Origin: Plantago elongata
Taxonomy: Eukaryota; Streptophyta; Magnoliopsida; Lamiales; Plantaginaceae
Direction of reading: 5' to 3'
DNA: 64,000 nucleotides
NCBI GenBank assembly: GCA_036897095.1
Contig: JAYMSP010000060.1
Coordinates: forward strand, 1 to 64,000
Shown piece by piece: positions 50,759 to 61,305 of the stretch. The notes under the pieces were generated by a model, which was given only the letters and a program-made list of their open reading frames with translations, was not told the DNA's origin and ran no database searches. The translations under genes were made by a program, and so were the position numbers. Positions within the stretch are counted from its first letter, which is position 1, and each line of letters starts with the position of its first letter.

Positions 50759-51020
50759 CCTCCTCCTGTTCTTTTAATAACTTCATCACTTTCTTTTTTT
50801 GGAGTTACTTTAAAAAATTTCTAACTCCATAAATGAAAAGTTTTTCCTCCACTAACTAATTCTTTATTATTTTTCTTCCCTACTTTATCATCATTTTATT
50901 CATTTTATTTCTTACTTTAACCCAACTTACAACTTCACCAATATAATTTCTCTTACAAACTATTTATTTATTTAAATATTCTTAAGTAACAAGCTAGAAA
51001 GCTTTATTGACCGGAGGGAA
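50759..51020. mobile_element. Stowaway-like MITE, diverged
   Basis: It begins CCTCCTCCTGTTCTTTTAAT after TA and ends TTGACCGGAGGGAA before TA. The ends are imperfect inverted repeats of the CTCCCTCCG type. About 262 bp, non-coding. Confidence 0.55.
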
Positions 51021-51073
51021 TAGTCTACTTACTCAAAAAGTTATCCTCTCTTCTATAATATTTTTTTAAAGAT

Positions 51074-51105
51074 ACACACACACACACACGCACGCACGCA
51101 CACAC
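51074..51105. repeat. (CA)n microsatellite with CG variants
   Basis: About 16 dinucleotides, mostly CA, with a (CACG)-type variant stretch in the middle. Confidence 0.9.
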
Positions 51106-51930
51106 GGTCTAATCGCTTTAACTCTGCCCCTGAATTTAATATTTTATTTGCATTTTAAGTCTAAATTTGTAAGTAATATTAAAGATGGTTGATTAAAAGG
51201 TTACTGAAGTGAGAATTTTTAATTGAAAATAAAGAAGTAATAGTTAATGAAATTGAATCGGAGCGATCTAATTTTAAAGTTCTTAGGCAGAAATGGACGG
51301 GAAGTGTGTTGTAATAGTGATTGGAGGAGGTTTTGCATGAACTGTGGAGTCTGTAGCCATGATCTACAATCCCTTGATTGAGAGAATGTGAAGACCCCAA
51401 TACGGGTCAGTAACATTGAAGAACATTAACGGGCTAGTTTTAAGTTGTTTGTTATATCATTTATGGTGGATTATAAGTGCATATATTTTAATCTTTGGGT
51501 ATGATGATTGAAATATATATATACTCTACAGGATGAGGTGGTAAATTTTTCGCATCTAAAAATTCTAATTTGAAAAATGATCATATATAGCTACATTTGA
51601 ATCCTAACTAGTCAAATGTTTTGTACTGCATGTATATATTGCAATAGTTCACGTAGTTTGTCTTAGGCTCTTTTCTCAAGAAATAAAAACTATTTAGGTC
51701 AATTTCACCTAATTGTTTTAGTATGACTTTTATATTTGCTTTCGCTATATAATTAGAAAGTAATTTATATTTAAAATCTTGCACATAAACTTTTATGGAA
51801 CATTTTAATGATCAGGCGTTCAGGACACTTGGATGGAGTGTTAAGGAACTTAAGCTAGATTTGGTCTAGTATAATCCAATTTAAATGTGTTAGGCGTTTT
51901 AGTTGGAATAAAGCTAGCTAGCTTAATTGC
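51106..51930. other. 3' flank of lipase copy 2
   Basis: AT-rich. It includes the 3' UTR of the lipase to the right. The overlapping small frames at 51179-51416 (-) show no known motif. No element ends are seen. Confidence 0.4.
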
Positions 51931-53235
51931 CTAAGTGGTGTTTAGAGATCTAGCCATCATTTTCCTTGCAGTGGCCCTAAACGGGCAGTAATTGGAGGTA
52001 TCAAGCCCGTTCACAAGATGAAGGTACGTCTGCAAATCGTGACACGTGGCTATATCATGCCCGTTAAGGTGCGGCGAGCCTCGGCTACTCAGCCGCAGCT
52101 CGCACCCCACATCGGCATACACCAGCTTTTGCACCCAGCCAGCAGTAAAATTAGCCACGGCAACTGCAGCCGTAGTGAACTGCATGCGTTCCTTGCTTTC
52201 GACCACGAAGCCAGGGACTTTGGTAATCACATCATCAGAATTCACAATCCGTAGAACTTTCGCACCTTGTTCCTCCAACTTGTGCCTGAAACTGGAGTTC
52301 CCTACACGTGGTCCTGCAAAAGAGAGAACGGTCACAAGAGGAGAGTTTTCGAAGGTTTGCTTAATATCGTATGCGGCTAGTGTGGCTAGCGCCGCTCCTA
52401 GGGAGTGCCCTGTAAAGGTGAAGCTCAACGGCTCGTTTCCGTACTTTTTAAGAATTTGTTGCATTTCATCTCTCACTTGATCTTTTAAGCTTGAACGGTT
52501 CGGGGTACTAGATGTGAATAAGCTCAAGAATCCAGTTTCTACCATCGGAATAGACTCCGTACCCAATGCAGGATCTAGATTAGAATCGGATAGAGGAGTC
52601 AATGTTGCACGAAGATTCTCCACCCATTCCAAACATGTGGTCGTGCCACGTAGGGCAATGACCACGTCCCGTCTCCCAAGCATGGAAATCTTCTTTTTGT
52701 CCTGGCAAACGGCCACATACCCGATCCAGCTAGATCGCATGCCCACCCAACTCGAGCCCCGTTCAACCCATTTCGGCACTTTTATTCCCGAAGTGGCGGT
52801 GAGATTCCTGGTAACTCGATACCCGGACTTTGCTAGTCCAGACTGGTCAAGTAAGTCGTTCTTTGAGTATTGACACATGGCGTATGAGGGAGAAGACGGG
52901 TCAAAGTCATATGAGCGGTATGTAGCTTCTACGAACTGCCCATACCTTACTATCTCGTGGCGTAATCCTTCATTGAGCGGATCAAGCAAGCCGTCCCAAT
53001 CATCGATTCCGTGGTAGTCCATCCATTTACCCCGGAGCTTGGTTTGATCAGTTTGGACAAGGAATGGTGAATTTAATAAGTTGGTTTCTAGGCGTTGGAA
53101 GTCTTTTTGAGCAAGCGTTCTCATGTTGAGAGTGTTTTGTTGCGAGTTTGTTTTCGTAGTATGAGTGGTAGTAGTAGTAGTAGTACACCTAATATCTTGG
53201 ATTTGATGTGTACATTTGTAAGTTGAGAGTTTCAT
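51931..53235 (-). CDS. DAD1-like phospholipase A1 (PLA1-I beta2/DALL type), copy 2
   Basis: A single exon of 434 aa, a diverged copy of the lipase at 30004-31293. The frame stays open upstream to a GTG at 53280, but the first ATG is at 53235 (MKLSTYKCTH). The domain starts at GKWMDYHGIDDWDGLLDPLN and keeps GRRDVVIALRGTTTCLEWVEN, TGHSLGAALATLAAYD (Ser278), SFAGPRVGN, NSDDVITKVPG (Asp334/335) and TYLHLVN (His406), so the catalytic triad is intact. The N-terminus is unrelated to that of copy 1. It holds a seven-Thr run encoded by a trinucleotide repeat (about 53166-53185), and a second in-frame Met at residue 38 could serve as an alternative start. Plastid targeting is likely for the family but weaker here by eye. 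An open reading frame on the other strand (52046-52480) is a shadow. Confidence 0.94.
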   Translation of the reverse strand: MKLSTYKCTHQIQDIRCTTTTTTTHTTKTNSQQNTLNMRTLAQKDFQRLETNLLNSPFLVQTDQTKLRGKWMDYHGIDDWDGLLDPLNEGLRHEIVRYGQFVEATYRSYDFDPSSPSYAMCQYSKNDLLDQSGLAKSGYRVTRNLTATSGIKVPKWVERGSSWVGMRSSWIGYVAVCQDKKKISMLGRRDVVIALRGTTTCLEWVENLRATLTPLSDSNLDPALGTESIPMVETGFLSLFTSSTPNRSSLKDQVRDEMQQILKKYGNEPLSFTFTGHSLGAALATLAAYDIKQTFENSPLVTVLSFAGPRVGNSSFRHKLEEQGAKVLRIVNSDDVITKVPGFVVESKERMQFTTAAVAVANFTAGWVQKLVYADVGCELRLSSRGSPHLNGHDIATCHDLQTYLHLVNGLDTSNYCPFRATARKMMARSLNTT

Positions 53236-53326
53236 TGGCTGGTGATGTTTGAGTGTGCAATAGATCTTGAAATGTAACACACTAGAAGGCCTTGGTTTGA
53301 TGAATTAACATGGAACGTATCAACGT

Positions 53327-53336
53327 GTTTATATAG
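53327..53336 (-). promoter_or_regulatory. TATA box of lipase copy 2
   Basis: CTATATAAAC on the minus strand, about 92 bases before the ATG. It is a near-perfect plant TATA box and predicts a leader of roughly 65 bases. Confidence 0.7.
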
Positions 53337-56300
53337 TGTGAAAAATTACTCCATCACAATTAATTCTCCGCACTACCTTAATCTTCTAAAAGTAAATGTG
53401 ACATATAGCTAGTCTGAGAAGGCTGGATCCATATACTCATGTACACCACTCTTATATAGTAGTCATGTCTAACGATGAAGAATTAATATAGGTCATCACA
53501 TTACACATATTTGTAAATCGATCACTTTACACGTATCGTCTGTAAGTCGTACTTTTAAAAGATATCAAATTATACTAATATATAATTCGCTATGCACTTG
53601 AAAAGTAAGCATCGTTTGTAAGAGCTATACTTGATTGATTCTTACTACGTACGTATTAGAAAAATCATATGACAACTAGTATAAATAAGAATAAGGAGGT
53701 GTAACATAAGGGGTATGCATGATTAAAAAATGGAGAGTTTACAAGAATTTGAGTTTAGATACGTGGAATTATACAATTGTAACAGAGTCAACATCTGACA
53801 CTCAGATTCGGTGAGAAAAACACAAAGGTTCATCAGAAATTGATGCCTCTCTTAAAAATTTAATGCACTATAGTTGGAAATTTTAGATAGAAAATCGAAA
53901 AGTATGGTTCACTGTGCAGTAGGAAAGTAAGCACGAGTTGGTCCTCAACTCAATCTGATTAGCTTTATGAGTGGTACTGTAAAAATTCCAAATTGGGTCG
54001 AACATTCAGATGTATAAATGGTTATCAGTTAGCTTCTAGAGGAATTTGGTAATGTTCAACTGTATAAAATTGCACGAGGCTTGTTCGGGATATATAACCA
54101 GCTACAAAAACATATCCTATATTGACAGCTCAAACTCAATTAACCTTGCAAAAACAGATCAAAAAATTATCAGTCACCAACAGATGCGTAATACTACACT
54201 AATACTTCATCTAATTGTGGGAAAACTCAAAGCTTACTTGAACGGTAACGAAACTGGTCACACCGCGTTGAGCCTTGTGGCCGGGCGTCCGAACCCTGAG
54301 ATGCGTTTCCTCATCAAATTTCGAATCTTTCTTCTCTTTGCACAAATAAACACATCGGTTAAGTTGAATATTAGTTATAATTTCAACTTGTGTTTATTAA
54401 ATGAATGTTTGCACATTTACGAAATGATATATCTCTCGGGTATGATCCCGAAGCATGTATTAATATGTAGAGATTTTTTCACAGAAAAAACACAACCCAT
54501 GCCACGCTAGCTCTTGAAATATCATTCTCCCTTGCTCTTTTGTACATCCTTATACACTCAAATTAAAATTCAACGGGCTAAAATTAACGTAACTATCACA
54601 TCTTCTCGATTCTTGGTGTTGATCTTTCACTATTATCTTACACAAATTGTGCATGTGCCAGACATTATGTATAGTTAAAATGTCTGGTTAGGTGTATATT
54701 TTGTATTGGAAAACTGATACAATTAGAACATGCATCTTTATTTAGTTTCTACACATGTAGAAATATCATGAGGGTAATAATATTATTGCAAATGTATATG
54801 TAATGCTTAATACTATTACACACGAGTTTGTTTTTAAGTTGAGCTTGCAATGTGTGTCCAATCAAAAAACTTGGACAAAAGTATCTAATTGTTTGTCTCA
54901 GTGTTTATGAAGTTTAAACAGTGATTAATTTCTTAATGTTTTGTGTTTTTAGGGGTTATTCTTTAAATGGTGGATAGATCATTAAGTGTTGTTTGTATAA
55001 AATGGAGATTTGCATTTTATGAAGAAGATTAGGCATCTATCTATGTCTCAAAAAGCATATAAGATTCATGATATCTTTTTTGTTTTTTTGGGAGATTCAA
55101 AGTATCTTATTAAATTTATAAAAAAAAATTCAAAAAGGATAGAATAAGAAGATTCGAAAAGGATTAAAAACATTCATGTATTGGGATATAGCGAAAATAA
55201 ACTCAGAGTTGGTGTGGGTTGGGCATTAGGACTTCTATCACATTGGTCGCAAATAGGTGTTGTCGCTCGGTTCATCTTGAAGATAGATGTAGATCATTTA
55301 TAAACACGGGGAAGTTAACATATATATTATATAATTACATCGTGGGTTATTTTCATATTCCTCCGTTTCAATTTTAACGTCTCACTTTAATTTTTATTTG
55401 TACACATATCAACTTCTCGCATTAAATGGAAAATCTCATCAACTTAGAAAGGAATTGATTGGACAGACTTACAAAGATTATGAATGCTAATAACCTGTTG
55501 TTTAACAACAGGCTAGTTGAGTCATCTCTATCATTCTTGTCACATTCAGCTGTTGTCATGGGTTCTTTCTCAGTCTGATATGAGCATTTGTTAGCAAATA
55601 AACAGATATCTCAGGTGTATTGACTTCGACTATGCTCGTATTCAGCCTGAAGAACGGTGTAATGGGAATTATTGAAAGCCTAGCTAAAGAGAGCAGTGGA
55701 AACTGTAGCAGGGAACTCTAGTACAATGATAGCAGTAACTTTATTATCCATCTATCTTGTGAACGAAGCGCCGCATCACAACCCTGACTCACTTAAGTCC
55801 CTAGCAAATTCATTCTCCATTTAGCAATCAGCATCTTTTCCAATCTTGTTTAATAAAACTACAAGTCGAGTTTTCTTATACTCTACGAAATTTATAATCA
55901 CCAAGATTCATTACACACTTCAAACTCTTTATGATGAAGTTAACCGACGGTTGATTAACAAAGATGATTAGAAGAGTTGAGTGAAGTAATCGATAAATAA
56001 GTTGGAAGTTATAAGGTAGTCGAGCAGTAAAGTTGTACACGTTGTATTGTGCCCCTAATCGACACGTGTGGTGGACAAGAAGGAACAGCAAAGGGAATGA
56101 ATTTGTCTCAAACATATACCAGTTTATCAAATCAAATGCTTACTTCTGGAGTTCTGGTTTTTGCCCTTACACTTTCTAAAACCAGAATGTGTGTCCTGCT
56201 TTATTGAGCAAACGACAATGAAAGCCTCTCTGTCAATTAATCAACCACTCACTCAGATATGTAGTACTACAAGCGAGTCAAGATTTTCTCGGACAACTCA

Positions 56301-56667
56301 AGCTTGAGCTCAATTATATTTTCAAGCTAAGTACGAATGTTGAGAAACTCGGCTCAAAAGCTCAACGGGCCAAAAATAACAAAATTTGCCCACAGATGGT
56401 GTGAAAATTTCGAGGAAAATCAACTCATTTTAGAGCCCAGATGAGCACAACTTGAAGCACTTGGTAACAAGTAAAAAACCAGGTAGAGACAAAAATGAAT
56501 GGTTCATCCATTCTCTAGTTCCATCATAATTCAACTCAACAAAAATAATCTACTGCCAAGTTTAGTTTCTCTATCAGAAACTCTTCTAATACAGAACTAG
56601 GAGGCTTATAGCTCAATAAAGATTTGAATTAATAGTTATCCAAAGATAAGGTCAAGAATGTGAGTAT
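53337..56667. other. Spacer between lipase copy 2 and mtHSP70
   Basis: This holds the lipase promoter region, about 3 kb of unclassified sequence and the mtHSP70 3' UTR (to about 56667). A lone Stowaway-like end (CTCCGTTTCAATTTTAACG) lies near 55365. A stretch with AACTCGGCTCAAAAGCTC words lies at 56275-56395. The frames at 54046-54510 (+) and 55876-56130 (-) have no recognisable features. Confidence 0.45.
54385..54575. repeat. Diverged dispersed repeat, copy 2
   Basis: TTTCAACTTGTGTTTATTAA at the left and TGCTCTTTTGTACATCC, then CACTCAAATTAAA, at the right match the ends of the stretch at 35236-35400. The middle is longer and different. Confidence 0.35.
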
Positions 56668-59600
56668 TTATTTCTTTACCTCTTCATACTCCGCCTCAGG
56701 TGCCTGCTCCCCACCCTGGGAGCCTCCTTCTGAACCACCAGTACCGCCAGACATGTGTTGTCCGATCTTTGAAACAGCTTTGTTTGCTACATCAAGTTTG
56801 GCCTTGATGTCGTCAATGTCTTCTGTACCCATTGTGGTTCTCAAATCTGATACAGCAGTTTCAATTTCAGTTGCCACTTCACTTGGAATCTTGTCTCTGT
56901 ATTCGTTCAAGCTCTTCTCAATGCTGTAAATTGTGGTGTCAGCAGAGTTTCGGAGATCAATGAGAGCCTTCCTTTCTTGATCCTTTTGAGAATGCATTTC
57001 AGCATCCCTAACCATCTTTTCAATCTCGCTTTCGGATAGTCCACCTGATGAGCGAATGGTGATCTGTTGTTCCTTACCAGTGGTCTTATCTTTCGCAGAA
57101 ACAGTGACAAGTCCATTGGCATCAATGTCGAACGTGACTTCAATTTGTGGCATGCCTCTAGGGGCAGGGGGAATACCCTGGAGCTCAAATTCGCCCAGCA
57201 TCTTGTTGTCTGTGGCCATTTCGCGCTCTCCTTGCAGTACTTTGATACCCACTTGAGTCTGATTATCAGCAGCTGTAGAGAACGTCTGGAAAAGAACGAA
57301 TAATTAAGGATTGGCCCGTATAACAAGAAAATCCCAAGACTAAACAGGCGATGAATATGTAACAATTTCAAGTACATGCAAGTAATGTATCAAAAAAGGG
57401 GTATAAAACGAAGGCTGTGCTTTCAAGTGCCCGTTAGAAGGAATTCAGGGCTGTTTTTGCTTAAAACTGAAATTAAAACTTTTTAGTGTTGATGAAGTAG
57501 AAGATAAACAGTCTAAAGAGTTTGCAAACATTCCCCGACTGCAAAGCATATTAGCATAGTTATCCAATTTTTCGGCAGTTGGTTCCGAACTTTGTTTAGT
57601 ACTTCCGTGTATGAAAGCTAGTGGATATTGTAGTTCACCTTTTATTCTCCAGGACATGAAAACTACTTACATAACTAATTATGATAAATCACGAAGAAAA
57701 AAACTATATGAAAATACTCCAACAATCAACATAAATAAGCTTTCATGTACTCTGACAACTTATCATTAAAAATATAGGAATTATACCAAATAAGGCTCAG
57801 AGAGCACCAAGTAGCAAATAGATGATTACTGAATTAGAGTTTAACAACTCAATATTAGGGGGTTTGACATGGAAACTCAAAAATCAAATACACATGCTTC
57901 CAGTTACTCACCTGACTTTTCTTCGTCGGGATGGTGGTATTTCTATTGATCAATCTGGTAAAGATACCTCCCAGTGTCTCAATACCAAGAGAGAGTGGAG
58001 TGACATCTAACAGAAGCAATTCCTTGACATCACCACGGAGAATGCCCCCCTGAAGAGCAGCACCCATGGAAACTGCCTCGTCTGGATTCACACCTTTGCT
58101 TGGGGATTTGCCAAAAATTTCAGAAACTATCTCCTGAACCTTTGGAACGCGGGTCATCCCTCCAACAAGGAGTACCTCATCAATCTCTTTGGTTGAAACA
58201 CCAGCGTCCTTTAAGCAACACTTGCATGGTGACTTAGTTCGGTCAATCAAGTGGTTCACCAAGGCCTCAAACTTGGATCTGGTCAAAGTTATATTAAGAT
58301 GCTTAGCACCAGATGCATCAGCAGTGATGAATGGCAAATTGATTTCAGTTTGAGATGTTGACGAAAGCTCTATCTTCGCCTTCTCAGCTGCCTCTCGTAG
58401 TCTTTGCAATGCAAGCCTGTCTTGTGACAGATCAATGTTGTCAGATCTCTTAAATTCACTTACCAAAAATTCCAATAATGTATTATCAAAGTCCTCTCCA
58501 CCCAAAAATGTGTCGCCATTAGTGGCTTTGACCTGCATCGACACAGATGATCAATAAACAGAAGGAAAGCAACAGGAACAAAGATCCAGAACTAATACTT
58601 ACTACCTCTATCCCAAATCCCAATCCAGTCTTTCATATTTTTTCTTTTTAGCAACCATTAATTAGTACTTAAAATTTGACCCACCACCACATGAATTTGG
58701 TACATCAATTAACAAACATATCCTTTTAGACCGAACAATGTGATGGCAAAAACATACTGTTAACCAATAGAGTGGTTTTGCACATCCCAACACGGATACG
58801 TGACATTTGGTTAGTATGACGGAGTAATTGATTCACCTAAATCACGTGGAATTTTTTTCTTTTAGCAACTAATGAAGATGGAGAGAATTTGTCATACCTC
58901 AAAGACACCATTCGATATCTCCAATATAGATACGTCAAAAGTTCCACCTCCAAGATCGAAAACAGCAATTATGCCTTCTTTGTTGTTCATGCCATAGGAG
59001 AGAGCAGCTGCGGTAGGCTCATTAATAATTCTTTGCACATCAAGACCTGCAATTCTACCAGCATCCTTTGTGGCTTGCCTCTGTGCATCATTGAAATAGG
59101 CAGGGACCGTGACCACAGCCTTGGTTACAGACTTTCCAAGATATGCCTCAGCTGTCTCCTTCATTTTTGTCAGAACAAAAGCCCCGACTTGACTTGGCGA
59201 GTACTGCTGCCCGTTGGCTTCAACCCAAGCATCACCATTAGGAGCCCTGACAATTTTATATGGAACCATCTTCATTTCTTTCTGTGTCTGAGCATCATCA
59301 AAGCGTCTACCAATCAGACGCTTGGTTCCAAAGAGTGTGTTAGTTGGGTTCGTAACAGCCTGTCTCTTTGCTGGGGTACCAACCAAAAGTTCTCCTTTCG
59401 GGCTGAAAGCAACCACAGATGGAGTAGTACGGGCACCCTCTGCATTTTCAATAACTTTTGGATTCTGCAAAAACATGTTTCTTGTAAGATTTCCATACTT
59501 GAACAATACATGATGAAAACCAAACAAAGGTCACATCACATCCAAAATGAAGTTCTGACCTTTCCCTCCATGACAGAAACACACGAGTTCGTGGTACCCA

Positions 59601-60314
59601 AATCAATACCAATAACATCATTTCCAGCTGGTTTCGTGCTGATCAATAATGAAACGAATCAAAATTCACCCTAACTTGTGGTATCAAGCATTCACAACTA
59701 AGAGCAAGTGTAAAACCAGCATACCTAAAAGGCCTAACAAGACCTGCCCACTTATTCGCCACAGCCCACGAAGGCTTGGAGTTTCCTGTCAGCTGTACAA
59801 TATATGCAATAAACAATCTTAAGAAATGTCTGTTCAACATTACGTATCCGAACACAATCACCAAATTAGACACCTAATACACAAACCAAACCTAAAAAAA
59901 ATAAGCATACATCTGCAAAAAGATTGCTTTTTTAACTCAAATCTTAACCCGAAAACAAACGCACTAGATTTTCAGAAATCAAGAGAAACAGCAAGTAACA
60001 AGAATCTAAGCACAAAAACATCCCCTCATCACTTATCAGCTGGTTTGCTTGTTGAGACATTTGGTAAATTCAAAAGGGTTTACGATCATACCAGTGAGCA
60101 TTAAGAATTCAATCATTTCCACAAAAATCAGATTCAAAAACACTTATGATACAGAAAAGTAGAGAGTTTAATTTTGAACCCAAAAACACAAAAAGATAAC
60201 TTTTTTGGTTTGAGAGAAAGAAGAGAATCTTACTACGCTTCTGAAAGCAGAAATAGGAGCTGAAGAAAGCTCCCGTCGATGGCGTAAAGACCTGAGAATT
60301 GCTGTGGATGCCAT
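56668..60314 (-). CDS. mtHSP70: Mitochondrial heat shock 70 kDa protein (mtHSC70)
   Basis: The ATP-driven chaperone of the matrix drives protein import with TIM44 and folds imported proteins. Six exons join in frame to 676 aa: 60314-60237, 59792-59725, 59638-59560, 59464-58898, 58532-57912 and 57285-56668. The first 45-50 residues are a basic, Ser-rich presequence ([20 protein letters not shown]). The ATPase domain has [50 protein letters not shown] and [17 protein letters not shown]. Then come the linker [18 protein letters not shown], the peptide-binding domain, and a helical lid ending in a Gly-rich segment and EAEYEEVKK, the usual end of plant mtHSP70. Length and motifs match Arabidopsis HSP70-9/-10 (about 682 aa), and no key residue is missing. 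Intron 4 carries a Stowaway-like element. The first two exons are very short and encode only the presequence region. Confidence 0.96.
58602..58824. mobile_element. Stowaway-like MITE in an mtHSP70 intron
   Basis: It begins CTACCTCTATCCCAAATCCC after TA and ends GTTAGTATGACGGAG before TA, imperfect inverted ends. It fills most of the intron between the exons ending GVFEV and beginning KATNGD. About 223 bp. Confidence 0.5.
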
Positions 60315-60326
60315 ATTTCTTGATTT

Positions 60327-60335
60327 GGTTTAGGG
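60327..60335 (-). promoter_or_regulatory. Telo-box-like motif in the mtHSP70 leader
   Basis: The minus strand reads ACCCTAAACC about 13 bases before the ATG, and a second AAACCC-type motif (CTTAAACCCAAACCC) lies about 15 bases further upstream. This resembles the motif in the PNP2 leader. Confidence 0.4.
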
Positions 60336-61305
60336 TATGCAACTCTGCAGCAGGGTTTGGGTTTAAGAATTTGGGTGTGGTATTTTTTAATATTGAAATT
60401 TAATTTTTTTATAAAATATTTAATTTGATTGGGAAGATGGACTGGTATAATAAATAGGATACTAGGTCACCAAAGTATGAAGAACCGGGAATTTTTTTCG
60501 ATTCGATTCATCTAAAATTCCGTTGAGCAAAACTGGTTACATATTGCAATAAACGTAAGTATTTCACTTCTTCAAAGATACGAGTTTGAAGTATTAAAGT
60601 AGCCAATACTTTTATAATTTAATTTTGTGGGCTAAATCTAAAAATATGATGGTACAATTAAATTGAATTTATTTTTTTAAAAATCAACTCGAATTGAGTT
60701 TGAGTCTCAAATGTGTATAAGTGGTAGTAATATTCTAGTCCCTAAATGGTAGATATATAAGAATATGTTAGCATTGAGTCGTAATGGCTTCTCATAACAT
60801 GTGGCTCGGCTCATAAAATTCTACCGGATAATATTTGTGTTCGTGTGTAAAACTCCATATATAGGGCCATGGAACTAGATTGGTAATGGTTAAGCTAGGC
60901 ATATGGTCAGGAAGAAACCATAACTCGATAATAGATTTTGTGTTTGTCTTCTAACAAGCAATCTTCATATCCTCCGCCACTTTCTCTGGCCCGGCAGCAT
61001 CTCTGCTTGAACTTCTCCATAGGGCAATGAAGTCGAGTTAGAACTCTATTACTACCGTATCAGCATAATAACACTCGGAGAAGGCCATCATGCTGAGATA
61101 TTTCGGGCAAAACAAACAGGAACCTGAGACAAATCTAAAGTTATTGTGCATTAACATGTAACCAAGTGAGAATTAAGAATCTCATAAATAAAGCTTGGAT
61201 ATACTCAAATTATATTTGATTCAGTTATGGTAACTCTCAACAAATTCTACATTTTCAAAGTGAATGCAATATGCATAAAGCATAAAGAATCCTTCCTTTC
61301 TGCTA
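60336..61305. other. Spacer between mtHSP70 and the RNF25-like gene
   Basis: It holds the mtHSP70 promoter, with an AT-rich stretch TTTTATAAAAAAATTAAAT on the minus strand near 60395-60415, and the 3' UTR of the RNF25-like gene. I found no typical heat-shock element (alternating GAA/TTC) close to the start. No repeat was recognised. Confidence 0.4.

Noticed and set aside
52046-52873. Plus-strand open frames of 144 and 119 codons
   Set aside because: They are opposite lipase copy 2 and repeat the shadow pattern seen at copy 1.
53236-53280. Upstream extension of lipase copy 2 to a GTG
   Set aside because: GTG is not a normal plant nuclear start. The first ATG at 53235 is preferred.
53282-53311. 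Nine-codon upstream frame before lipase copy 2
   Set aside because: The TATA box position predicts transcription starting near or after this ATG, so it is probably not in the mRNA.
54046-54510. 154-codon plus-strand frame
   Set aside because: It overlaps a diverged repeat and has no protein-family signature.
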